NCBI GenBank assembly: GCA_004764695.1
Contig: SMSO01000032.1
Location: 3,950,983 to 4,014,982 of the forward strand
Direction of reading: 5' to 3'
DNA length: 64,000 bases
Origin: Schizochytrium sp. TIO01
Taxonomy: Eukaryota > Sar > Bigyra > Thraustochytrida > Thraustochytriidae
Position numbers and translations under genes: made by a program. Shown here piece after piece: positions 52,187-62,817 of the stretch (within the stretch, counting starts at the first letter, position 1; each line of letters starts with the position of its first letter). The notes below the pieces were generated by a model, which was given only the letters and a program-made list of their open reading frames with translations, did not search any database and had not been told where the DNA came from.

Positions 52187-55100
52187 CTATTGAGCGTTCA
52201 TACGAAGGCCACGGCCAGCATCAAAATACAAAATAATCAGGCCTTGGGCAATACCTAATGAAATAGCACTTTCTCCCGGAAGATTATAAGGAATTGCTGA
52301 GTAAATGTTAAAGATAATGGCAGCAGGGATGGCCCCAAGCGTGAAACCAATAATTCCCCCGATCATCATGAATCCGAAAACAATAAGAATCATGGAGCCT
52401 ATGGACTTTGCACTAAGCAGATTGAAGCTTCTCATTCTCCAGGTGAAAAGGAATCCGCCCATGCCATACGCAAGACCGACTGTATACACTGTAAACGTGA
52501 TTATTTCCTGCCAAAGTCGAACAAATGTTGGCACAGGTAGTTGAATCACTGTCTCTAAATCTTCATAGCATATGTTAAATTGCTCAATGAAGGCACTTAG
52601 TGTGCTAGAGACGTTAAGGTTTTTGGAAATACTAATAGGATCGTCATCTTTCCAAGTATTGTTCTCTAATCCTTCATAAAATTCGATGTAGGCGTCAGTC
52701 AGAGAGAAAAGCTTGACGATTTGCTGAGAGCGATAAATAAGTGGTACAGTGCAGTTGGAATTTCTTGTGATACCTGTTGCGCCTCCGTATGTAATGTTGT
52801 CCCAGTTGAAAACTCGTAACAACTCTGGAGATACATTTGCAGGGATCTCCATAGAAGTATCTGACCCTCGCCAGATGCAAAAATAGCCAGGTTGCGCAAC
52901 ACCTTCATCGCTGTATGTCACAGAAATAGTGCTATCCAAGCTAGATGTATACTGAACAAGCTCACAAATACTTTTGTTGTTCCACGTTTCGGACACGTTG
53001 AATCCAGTGGAGCAGCGTCTCATGTTTGCATCCAATTCATCAAGAGCTTGGATTTTATCGGCATCGATTCCAAGGTCGATAAGGGATTCGTTTCGGTATG
53101 TGAGGCTAGCCCTGCATGGCGAATTGTTTTCGTCTCGAGCATTTTCAGTGTACAAGGTTTGGTTTACCTGGAAAAGAGTTCCGTTGCCATCTTGAACGGT
53201 TTGAACAAAAACTTGAGAGTATGATCCATATAGTAGACTAATGTCTGCTACAGCGAGTTGGGGAATATCAGCTGTAAGTTCCTCAAGCTCATCGGCAGAG
53301 AATAGCTCTAACATGTCCGTAGAGTCAGTATGGAATGTGATGTTCCACATATATCCCCGCCAAAGCCCTGTGAGATCTGTTGTTTCGCTTTCTTCATCAT
53401 CATCATCGTCAGTTTTAATAAAAATTTCCTCGCGTGTCACAGAAACTCCATTGGTGATAATATTCCCTAGGTCCTCTAGAGCAGACTTCAGTTCTGCAGC
53501 AGTGGCATTCCAAGGGATCAATCTGGTATAGTAGACACGTGTTGAGCGAGAACTGTCATCTAGGTAGCTCGACGTATTGAGGTATGGATTTGTCAATGCG
53601 AATCCTGGGAGGACGTCCGTGTAGCGTTCGTCGGTTCCATCGTAGCCCGAAAATGCAAGCCTGAAGGTTCCATGAACAGTGGCAGTCCCTTGCAGAGTGG
53701 CATTTGTTACAAATGCTGCCCCTTCGCTCATGAGGCGAGCGTAACCAGTAGCAGACACGAACTCAACTGGATCGAGGGAGTTATCGGGCTTCGTAAAGGT
53801 TATATCATATTGTCGTTCGCCTAGACTATTAGCATCAGTAGCTGTGACAATGATACCAGCATCTGGAAAGGACTCTTTGAGTACAGCTGCTACATCTTCT
53901 GCGCTTGCAGACACACTGAAGTATGTGTCGTCCGTGGTATATTTGCATTTGTGCACAGGGGCGCCAGAGACTGTACTTGTTAGCGTGAATCCAGAAAAGG
54001 GTTCCGCAAGGACCAAAGTTGCATCGGAAACATTAGCTACCATGTACACATCTCCAGAAATACGGACATAGTCTCCTGCATTAACAGCATCAGTGAGGGA
54101 CGTAGATTGCGTAATGAAAAGAAATGGAACCTCAAAAGACCCGAACACAGGCATCGCGCGCCCAGGCAGAGCCGTTAGAAACTTGCAAACCTTTGTATGG
54201 AAGTAGCCATGTATTTTGGGTGCTGCATGGACAAGTTCAACAGTCATCCGAGTGAGTGCTTCAGACGCACTTCGATCCTCAACAGTAAAGTTTGTACAAC
54301 CTGAGCAAGGATCGAGGTTATTGTAGCCCGGCAATAGTTCAAACTCGCCAAGCTCATACTCTTCGATCTCCCCAACAAAAGTGATATTCCAACTCCGCAA
54401 AGCCACTGTTTCATTTTGAAGAAGACCTGTCGTGTCGGGATTGTAGTCGACAAAGGATACACCAACGAAAGTAATAAGTTGTTCGCCACTTCGGGTCAGT
54501 TGCAAAAGTGCATCGCGGACCTCGGCAGGTGTAGCATTGTGAGCAAGACGTGCTGTATCGTCTGAGATGGCGGTGGTGGGATCTGATAGCGTTGGAATTG
54601 TATAGCGTAGAACAAATTCACCCTCAATGATAGGACCATTGCCATAAAGAGTGACTCGCTGCATGTTATGTCGATGTCTTGTGATGATGAAAGTATCTAA
54701 ATTCATTCGCGGCGGGCCGTCTGCTGTGTTGACGATTTGAACTTCCCCAAGATCTAGAAGATTTGCATTGCTGGCCGAATCAAACGTAAAAATCCAGCTT
54801 GACGCGTAGCCGTTTTCATCCTCAGTTGCGTTTTCCACTGTGAAGAGCCCCGTATCTGGAACATTTTGAAGGTCCCTGAGAGCTGCATCGATGTCTGCCG
54901 GTAGTGCATCTGCATTAATGTAGTCTGTGGACAGCTCGTTAAAAGTTAGGCGGAACTTTGTGGACCCCATGTCCAACTTTGAGATGTCAAGATCAGTAAT
55001 CGACAATGTGACGATTCGCGTGTTATATGCAGCCGCTTCTAGTTGGACTGTCTGAATCTGCTCCTCTACTGTGTCGAGCTCCCTCACAACTGCTACGCTC

Positions 55101-55654
55101 TGTATTTCTGGAGTTTGTTCGCTTGTTGCATCGATTCTGACTACCTTGAACTGGTTTTCGTCGCTCGTCACCCATTCGCATTGCGGAGACTGAGCCGTGC
55201 AAGTGATGTTATTCGTTATGCTCGCACACCGCGCTGGTATGCTCTCTATAATTTTGTACATTGCTGTGAATGTATTAGCGAGTGACTTTGTGTATTTTGA
55301 CAAGATTTGCAATGGTGGCAAGTAGCACCCATCGCTCTCGGCCTCGCCCACTAGACAGTGCTCTTCGCCTGTATAGAAGCAAGTATCGGCGCTCTGCTCA
55401 TCGCAGAACTCAGGCTCTGAGTCCGCTGCTAGTGTACTGCTCGACAGCAGCCACGCCTCTGAGGGCTCGCAGGAGTTGTTCAGGAACCGGTCCTCGAGCA
55501 CGTTTTTGGTCCAGGCGCAGCTCACAATCTGGAGACCATCTTCTGTCGGGGCACCCAGTCTTTGACAAGTTTCCTCGTCTGTCACAACCGCGAAACTTGC
55601 AGAAATCGCCAGTGACACCCACAGCACCGCAAAAAGCAGACAAGCAGGCCGCAT
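52187..55654 (-). CDS. Secreted/membrane repeat protein with C-terminal transmembrane helices
   Basis: The 1155-residue product has a clear signal peptide (1-22, LLFAVLWVSLAISASF). The lumenal part is Cys-containing near the N-terminus and carries many N-x-S/T sites. Four related units share the order F-x-L-x-F, a helix with A-x-I/L-x-x-A-L-x-x-L, and W-x-I-T-F: about 232-308, 344-450, 560-640 and 650-800. Such beta-rich units are frequent in large protist surface proteins; their function is unknown. Three or four hydrophobic helices near the end (about 1055-1150) anchor it: IITFTVYTVGLAYGMGGFLF, SMILIVFGFMMIGGIIGFTL and IAQGLIILYF. An acidic run (DDDDDEESE) lies inside unit four. An adhesin or receptor-like role is possible but unproven. 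Start ATG fits the signal peptide. Confidence 0.85.
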   Translation of the reverse strand: MRPACLLFAVLWVSLAISASFAVVTDEETCQRLGAPTEDGLQIVSCAWTKNVLEDRFLNNSCEPSEAWLLSSSTLAADSEPEFCDEQSADTCFYTGEEHCLVGEAESDGCYLPPLQILSKYTKSLANTFTAMYKIIESIPARCASITNNITCTAQSPQCEWVTSDENQFKVVRIDATSEQTPEIQSVAVVRELDTVEEQIQTVQLEAAAYNTRIVTLSITDLDISKLDMGSTKFRLTFNELSTDYINADALPADIDAALRDLQNVPDTGLFTVENATEDENGYASSWIFTFDSASNANLLDLGEVQIVNTADGPPRMNLDTFIITRHRHNMQRVTLYGNGPIIEGEFVLRYTIPTLSDPTTAISDDTARLAHNATPAEVRDALLQLTRSGEQLITFVGVSFVDYNPDTTGLLQNETVALRSWNITFVGEIEEYELGEFELLPGYNNLDPCSGCTNFTVEDRSASEALTRMTVELVHAAPKIHGYFHTKVCKFLTALPGRAMPVFGSFEVPFLFITQSTSLTDAVNAGDYVRISGDVYMVANVSDATLVLAEPFSGFTLTSTVSGAPVHKCKYTTDDTYFSVSASAEDVAAVLKESFPDAGIIVTATDANSLGERQYDITFTKPDNSLDPVEFVSATGYARLMSEGAAFVTNATLQGTATVHGTFRLAFSGYDGTDERYTDVLPGFALTNPYLNTSSYLDDSSRSTRVYYTRLIPWNATAAELKSALEDLGNIITNGVSVTREEIFIKTDDDDDEESETTDLTGLWRGYMWNITFHTDSTDMLELFSADELEELTADIPQLAVADISLLYGSYSQVFVQTVQDGNGTLFQVNQTLYTENARDENNSPCRASLTYRNESLIDLGIDADKIQALDELDANMRRCSTGFNVSETWNNKSICELVQYTSSLDSTISVTYSDEGVAQPGYFCIWRGSDTSMEIPANVSPELLRVFNWDNITYGGATGITRNSNCTVPLIYRSQQIVKLFSLTDAYIEFYEGLENNTWKDDDPISISKNLNVSSTLSAFIEQFNICYEDLETVIQLPVPTFVRLWQEIITFTVYTVGLAYGMGGFLFTWRMRSFNLLSAKSIGSMILIVFGFMMIGGIIGFTLGAIPAAIIFNIYSAIPYNLPGESAISLGIAQGLIILYFDAGRGLRMNAQ

Positions 55655-56470
55655 TGCCTTTACGTAGGCAAGGTCGCAGCTCGCCTGATCGAAGTAGGAT
55701 GGGAGGGGTCTCTATTAAAAAGGATTTATGGGCTGATTTGTCGTTAATTTGCTCATTTATTCATTAAAAAGTAAGAAAAGAATTGCAGATTAGCACGAGT
55801 CAATCATTTGAATCCTCTACAGACTCTATAGCAAACTATCTTTGGCTCGAACCGACTCTTGAAAGTCAGTGCTTGACTAAGTCTTAGCCTGAAAGTAGTC
55901 ACGTGGATATTTTAATGTTTCCAAACTGGGACTTTGAGATGGTTTTCTCTGTCATCGATAGTGACTGGGAAAGAGGTGTGGTGTGTAGAGCAGAATTTGG
56001 CTTTAAACGAAAGTAAATTCTTTCGAGCTAAAGTCTTCGCATTTTGTGTATACTTTGGATGGGGGTCTATGTGATGAGAGCTTGAAAAGCTCGAAACAGA
56101 ATGCTTGGGAACAGAAATGATTGTTACGTTAATTATAAAGTCAAAAGAGAGTGAACTAGGCAAACGTGAGAGAGAAGATCGATCAGATAAAACAGCTAAA
56201 CACTAAGAGCAGTCGTTGAAAAAGGGAAAGCACAAATCATTCCAGTTGCTAAATCCGGATCGGTCTAACTAGGGTAACGTGGGTTGCGTACAGGACACAT
56301 AGGTATGCACGCTTGCAAATTCTCGAGACGAGCTCAGTTGAGAGCCGCTGCGAGGAAGGTAAATCAGGGTTCATAATCATGTAGGTAGTATATGAAGTGG
56401 GAATTGTGTTATGATGCAATGTGGTGTATTGTAAATGTAAAGTTGTGGGTGGTGATACATGGGAGCAGAA
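55655..56470. other. Intergenic region between two minus-strand genes
   Basis: This gap separates the start of the secreted repeat protein from the stop of the cyclin. It is AT-rich in the middle and no frame is protein-like. It should hold the repeat-protein promoter and the cyclin 3' region. Confidence 0.6.
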
Positions 56471-58000
56471 CTAAACAGATATCCGTAAACGCCGCAGAAG
56501 ATTCACAAAATCTTCGTCAGCGACTCGGCTATCAAAGTCTAAGAATTTGACTAGCATGAGTTCACACTCATTAAGCTCGGGCAATGGCATGCCGCCGGCG
56601 CTAGCCCAAAAGGCATTATTCAATGGCTCGTCTTCAGAAAATTTAGAAACAATCATCATGGAACATAGGAGAAGACGATGCACGTTAAGCTGACTAACAA
56701 CGAGTGGGGACTCGCGGTGCGAGGTTCGGGCTACTAGTCGATCCATTAAGACAAGAGCACAGCCCAAAAGTCTAAATCCAATAGTAAAACGATCTCTAAG
56801 ATCATTATCTGACGAAGCTTCTGCATCATTCAGATTTATAGAACGGAGAACGCGTTTCAAATACGTGCCTAGTTCCATACCGGGTACTCTGGAACAGTCC
56901 AACTGCGCCATCACTCCTTGGCCACGTTCAGCACCTTGAGCACTGGCAAGGGCCCAAAGAGCAGTAGCGATGAGCTCAACATCATGCGCTTCATTCTCTG
57001 GATTCCTTTGTGATGGTGATGTCAGGGGCCCAGCATTTGAATTTGAGGACAAAAGGGTTGCTTGCGCTTGTGAGGGGAGAGATGAATTATGTGTGGTGCC
57101 TTTAGAGCCACTGGCATCGGTACCATTATCGGTACTAGAGTTTCGTTGCTGAAGCTTTGGCGGTGCACATTCGTCACACAAGCTTCCTGTATGGCAAAGA
57201 CACTTAATCGTAGCTTTCGCAATGTCATCGCAATCACTCTTTTCGCATTCTTTACTTGCGTAGCCATTTTCCTCAGCATCTTCAGAATCAACCTTCTCTT
57301 TTGATTCTGAAATGCTGCTATGTTCTGCCTCATCCGAGTGTAAATCATCAGTACCAGTGCTTGTGCCGGAGGTCGCTGACGATGCCATACCATGCTCTTC
57401 CATCTGGAGCAGGGTTTGTCCCTCTTGGTAATCCTCGCGACTGCTAGCACTACCGATGCTGCTCGTACTACTAGAGCTCCTACGTCGTGAATGGCTTTGA
57501 TCAATGCAGCTGCCGTTATAACTTTCAAGGTGGTCACTATGATGATAGGGACGTCGCTCGTCGCGAATTCCTAGGCTCAGGTGGCCAGACTCCTCGTCAG
57601 TGTCGGTTTCGTCTCCGCTAAAGAGAGACTCCTGGGACCTTTGCGGAAGAAGTCTCTGCGCCATTATTCTCTTTTCCTCTGCACGCATCGCGATAAAGTT
57701 CGCGTCTTTGTCGCTGGAACCTCTGCCGCCACTAGCATTTCGTGCAATTTCGCAGTCGTTCAAAGACCTACTCAAGACCGGGCTTTCAGAACACGCCGCT
57801 CCCACGAACACCGGCCTACGTGCCGGCGAGGTCAAGGATGAAGACAATGATGAAGACGACGAGGAGGAGGATGTCACATTTCTCTGCGAGGCCGAGCCAG
57901 CCGCCGCACTGGAGGGGCCCGTTTGAAAAATCGCCAGCTCCCCATCCCGCCGCATGCCTGCATGAGATCTCATGCCGAGTCCTCCCTTCGGAGCACCCAT
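56471..58000 (-). CDS. PHO80/PREG-type (U-type) cyclin
   Basis: The 509-residue product has a long disordered N-terminus (1-335, poly-Ser and acidic, with a Cys cluster CLCHTGSLCDEC at 267-278) and a C-terminal cyclin box (about 338-505). The box holds LIATALWALA, GTYLKRVLRSI, RFTIGFRLLGCALVLMDRLV, LNVHRLLLCSMMIVSKFSED, NNAFWASAGGMPLPELNECE and FLDFDSRV. The order D-R-L ... N-x-H-R-L-L ... S-x-K-F ... N-x-x-x-A-x-x-G-G is that of PHO80-like cyclins, which bind CDK5/Pho85-type kinases and link nutrient state or cell cycle to kinase activity. Partner and phase cannot be read here. Start ATG at 58000. Confidence 0.88.
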   Translation of the reverse strand: MGAPKGGLGMRSHAGMRRDGELAIFQTGPSSAAAGSASQRNVTSSSSSSSSLSSSLTSPARRPVFVGAACSESPVLSRSLNDCEIARNASGGRGSSDKDANFIAMRAEEKRIMAQRLLPQRSQESLFSGDETDTDEESGHLSLGIRDERRPYHHSDHLESYNGSCIDQSHSRRRSSSSTSSIGSASSREDYQEGQTLLQMEEHGMASSATSGTSTGTDDLHSDEAEHSSISESKEKVDSEDAEENGYASKECEKSDCDDIAKATIKCLCHTGSLCDECAPPKLQQRNSSTDNGTDASGSKGTTHNSSLPSQAQATLLSSNSNAGPLTSPSQRNPENEAHDVELIATALWALASAQGAERGQGVMAQLDCSRVPGMELGTYLKRVLRSINLNDAEASSDNDLRDRFTIGFRLLGCALVLMDRLVARTSHRESPLVVSQLNVHRLLLCSMMIVSKFSEDEPLNNAFWASAGGMPLPELNECELMLVKFLDFDSRVADEDFVNLLRRLRISV

Positions 58001-58170
58001 GCTCTCTGCGCTCCCGGAGCGCTCTTCACTTTTCGCGAACCCCGTCTTCTCCGTGCAGCGGCGAGCCCTCCTGGACCCGCTCTCTCGTTCGAACTTTGCT
58101 CCTTCTATTTGTTCAAACTCGCTTCCTTCCTTTCTCTTTCTTCGTTATCAAATTTGAATTCGAATTTATT

Positions 58171-58201
58171 TCGTGGTTTCCTCTTTCTTTCTTTCTTCGT
58201 T
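58171..58201. repeat. CTTT-rich pyrimidine tract
   Basis: Short (CTTT)n-like run inside the larger CT-rich leader upstream of the cyclin gene. Confidence 0.7.
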
Positions 58202-59952
58202 TCCCTCCGCTTTTCTTACTTCTTTCAAAAAGAATATTGTATTTGTAAAACCAATATTCAAAACTTTTACTCCAATGATGCCTCAGATCCGCTGTTCTAA
58301 GGCAAACTCTGTTCCACTTCCGCTCAGGCTTACCTGCTTAACCCCTTTATAGTTCTATTTTACGCGAGCCTTGTTCCACTTCGCCGCGTATTAGTTTGGT
58401 CTGCTTAGCTTGGTCTTCTCGCTTTGCCCGCCTCGCGTCTCCTTCACGAGGGCTGGCCTTCTTCGCACCGTAGCGCAGCGCTGTGCGTTGCTCTGCCGCT
58501 GCCTTCCCTCTCTCCTCTCCTGCTGCCAGCCTGCCTGCCAGACTGCCTGTCTGCCTCGCAATGACCCAGCGCCGCCGCGTCTCTTCGCATCGACGGAGTT
58601 TGTTGTTTGTTTCTCCTTTCTCAACTCGGTACCTCATTACTTAATCTCAAAATAAAATAAACATTTCTTTCACCTTCACTTCTACACTTACCCTTAGTTG
58701 CCGCATCTAGCGCACCTCTAGGTCGTAAACAACTCAGATTCGCCTTCTGATACCTATTTATAGTAAGACTCTTACCAGTTCCAGGAGTTCCAGATTCTTT
58801 GTCTGCTCTTTTGAAAGCGTTGTCCTTATTGTCGTTGTTGAAGAACCGTCGCGGAAAAGGTCAGTCAAACAGGCATATGGTCTCTTAGTGGAATCTCATA
58901 GGCCTTTGCATAGGGTTTTTCAGATTTCTTTAATTCATGGTACCTACTGCTGACTACCTAATTTATTCGCTAGCACTACTTAGCGACCTCTTAGTTTTCC
59001 TATTTTTCAAGAGTTTTTAATTCAAAATGTTTTGATTAAAAAAGAAAGCAAAACAACTTTTTGACTTACCTCCTCTACCTATAACTGAAATCGGTACTGC
59101 TAGGAGTTTTTTTAATTAAAAAAGAAAGAAAAAAAGAGAAAGACTTCTTCAGCTTCCGAAATGAAAAGTTCTAGGGATGAAAGGAAGTAAAAGAATCCAG
59201 ACGTACCCGTAGTAGTTACCTATCGATACATCGAGACGATAATTATCTCAAAAAACGGTCCCCGCTCCTTGGTGCGCTCTGCTTATGCGGTTTTAGCGGC
59301 TCGGCGCGCGCAGCTCCTTCCTGCTTATACATACTGCTCCATGGAGAGACAGATTAAGTGGTATTTCTGCACGCTTCGCCAGCGACGAGTCATTGTGGTC
59401 CTTGTTCTTCCCGTGGTAGTTCTGCCTGCTTACGCCGTCGTTCTGTTCTCTCTTTAAAACCCTCCAGAACCTTTGGGGAACCATGAAAGAACGATTTCTA
59501 CACACTAACCTCGTATCAACCGCTCCAGAGCAGGTGCGAGCGCGTGCTCCTTGTTCCTTAGTGCGTTCTTTCTTTCTTTTTCTTTCTCTTTCTGACCTAT
59601 TATTTCAGCGGCTTTTTCGACAAATCCCTTTATTTGACTGCTAAGGTTGAGGTTAGGAGGTGCATGAGTCCTCGCCGATCCATTTTAGTTTTTTTCACAG
59701 AACCACCCCAAAAAGCATTTTATTTCGACTAGCTACTACAATAAAACGTTTTTATATTTTCCTTTCTCCGCGCGCTCAAGGCTTTGACCGTGTAAACTTG
59801 TATGAAACCTTCCCGCACAAGTGGAGAACTTGTTCTGCTCACGACCTTGGAACGGAGAACGCCACTGTGGACTCGGAGGGAGTCTTCAGCTGTAGTTGTA
59901 GTTCCTGGCTGGCCAACGCTTGTTCCAACCAATCAATTACTCAGTCAATTAC

Positions 59953-59976
59953 TCAATCAATCAATCAATCAATCAA
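59953..59976. repeat. (TCAA)n microsatellite
   Basis: About six tandem TCAA units in the intergenic region, followed by related TGAATAAA/TGAATGAA DNA. Confidence 0.9.
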
Positions 59977-62817
59977 CCGTTGAATAAACCCATGAATAAA
60001 TGAATGAATCCATCATTCCCCTCTGAGTATCCATCGGGCGGATGATTTGTTTCAATTCCCCCCTTTACTTGGCTTGTTTGCTTGTTTGCTTCGCTCTTTT
60101 CGTCACTTTTTTATAAAGTTTGGTAGTAGTTCTGTTTCTAATTTTAAAGCAAATTTTAATAAGAAATAACAATGAGTAGCTCGAATGTAATTGTGACCTA
60201 CGTCTTCATGCAAGACATGATATCATGGCCAGATCCTTTGCCCTCTTGGGGAACTGCACTGGCTTTGCATCAAGACGGCCACCTCCAGTGCAGGTTTTGA
60301 CCCCAGTATCCCACTTTCAGATCCAGCTCCACCAAAATAAGTTGAACTTTGGCTTTCATGATACAGCAGCCTGTGCATGAAGACCTTATCCCCCTCCCTC
60401 GAGGAAGAAGTGCCAAGCAACGCTTTTATTATCACCAGACAAGCTTGCATATAGGGTTACTATTACTGAAGTTAACACGCGGTCTTGTATTTGAATTCTC
60501 GTTCAGTGACTTGTATTAGAAGCACTGATTGATATAAGTACTATGATATTGTGTAGTATTGGCCATTCAAGTACAAGAATGGTGTATTTCCGAATTTGGT
60601 CACACTTGATGCTGCGCGGAGTTGGTAAGTTAGTTTCGTTGATTTTTTACATTGAAAGCAAGTTGAAGATCGTTTGGGATTTGCGAGGAGGTCAGCAATG
60701 CCAGCCTTGAATGGGAGCTGACTCCGCTCGACACGCTGCCATGAACCCAACGTGCTCAAAACCAAGACTTAGGCTCCACGCCACAGGATACCCACCACCC
60801 CTGCTGTGAGTGATGTGATTGCGCAAGAAGGTTTGCGCCAGCCTCTATTGCATAAACATTCTGATCTGTTTTTAATTTTATCTTTTTAAAACTAAAATTA
60901 CAATTACAATTGAAATTGATAGGTACCTACGTAGGGCCTAGTAGCACTGAACAGTAGTGAAAAGGGATTAATTAGTATGTATTAGCAAGAAGGAGAGACG
61001 TAGTACGAAGAAGAGAAAGTGCCCAAGAAAGCAGGCCCTCGAAGTGCGCTCAGGGCCTAGTTGAATTGAATTCGATCCGTTACTCCAAGATAGAATAGCG
61101 TTTCTTGGAACAGCGCTGCTTTGAACCGTGTCGCCTACACGGTTTCCACTCCAACCAGGTCTGCCTCCCACGATGCACCGCGAGCTGTCCGAGGAATCCT
61201 GTGTATCGATCGGTCCAATGCGTCTAAGTCTTTCTCCTTGAAAGAGCAACGCGAACTTGCTGGGCGCTCGCAGCGAGGGAGCCCAAGACCAAGACACGGC
61301 AGCAGAGGTGGCAGGAGCAGCAAGACATCAAACCAAGCCAACTGATGGGATGTCGGGAACGGCTTTGAAGAGGAGTCAAAGACCTTCCAGTTCTATGCAC
61401 TTCAAGATTCCTTTCATGTGCTCCTTTTCTCACTGTATGGAAGGGAACTGCGACTTCTTCCTGTTCATTGTTAATTATGAGCTCACAGGGGAAAGATGCG
61501 AAGGGGTGAGTAAGTATCTTCACTATTTTCAAAGCCCTCGCAGCGAAGCCGTGGAGTTAGCTTGGCGAAGAAGCGGTCGCTCTTACACCCCCTCAACTTG
61601 CTGCGTGTCGAGGGTTGGTGAAAGGGAAAGGGACGAAGATCAGCAGAACTAGCACTGGCTTTCACTGTAGGAAATATGTGAAGTATCTCTATCAAGATTC
61701 ATTCTTTGCTTAACCAACTACTGTGGGCTACTTTGATGAGATACATGCAGCTATGGATTAGTGTAACATACGTTTGTGTTTTCCTATGCAGAGATTCTCT
61801 AGGTCCAAATTAAACCCAGACCTATCTATCCCTATATTGCTGCTATGTCTTGAGGATGTTCAGTTTAGTATTTTACTGTGCTTGCTAATCAATCCACTGA
61901 GTTGTATGAAATAAGTAGCTAGATGATAATTTAGTCAATAAATATTTTTAAAAGGAGAAAGGTGAGATATCCAAGGTGTATCTCAATATGAATATTCAAT
62001 TCATTAAACCTTGTGCAATAGACATCTGGATACTTTTAGAATATGTAGATGGGTGAAAATGTATTTCTTCAAAATAGAACTATGTTCTGGCTTATTATGG
62101 CATTTTCTAAGGCCTCGAATCTTACGAAACTACGTTTCTCAGAGTCATACATTTTCATGGTTCGTTCTTTGGAACATTTAGACTTACTTTACGGAAATAG
62201 AACCAAGGATGAATAGGATATAAACAATTGTCTCAAGAAACAAGTATGATTCGAATCAACGAATAATTAGTTAGATACTACCAGATCATTATTGAATTTC
62301 ATATGAAGAGCTTGGTATCAGGAATTCAAGCCTCTCGCTACAGATAGAATCCCTGGGGAAAATAACCGATGATTTCATCAACAGTATCACCTAGTCTCAA
62401 AGCTACACCTATTCAATAGTGAAAAAATTAGCTTAACTTCGACGCCACCATCAAGGTAATTTTTATAAATGAACGTTGCTTCTGTAATTTATTACCGTAA
62501 GGTGTTTCAAAATTTGGAATACCAGCTCGGTCAAAGTTGGTGTCTTTTGAATAACATAACGACAAATTTTCAAACGCGCGAAAGTAAGGTGATCTATAAT
62601 AACAAGACCAAAATATTCGTCCAAGCTTTTTTAAAAAAGCTAAAAAGTTGAGGTCACAAGCTTAAGGAGAAGACAACAAACAAAATGTGTATCAAAATCT
62701 ATTGCAAAATTTTATAGCAAAACATGAGGAGAGGAAAAAGGAGACACCATCTGACCGAGGCAAGGGCACTACCGAGGTCCTTAGGGCCACCTCCTCCTTG
62801 CGAGCTCCACATTTACT

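Larger units (their letters stand above)
58001..62817. other. Long intergenic region, no gene supported
   Basis: This 4.8-kb gap lies between the cyclin start and the acetyl-CoA carboxylase stop. The first 650 bases are strongly CT-rich, probably cyclin promoter. GC-rich patches near 58.4-58.6, 59.3-59.5, 60.2-60.5 and 61.0-61.7 kb carry short frames without recognisable proteins. A (TCAA)n array is at 59953-59976. The rest (61.7-62.7 kb) is AT-rich. Confidence 0.55.
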
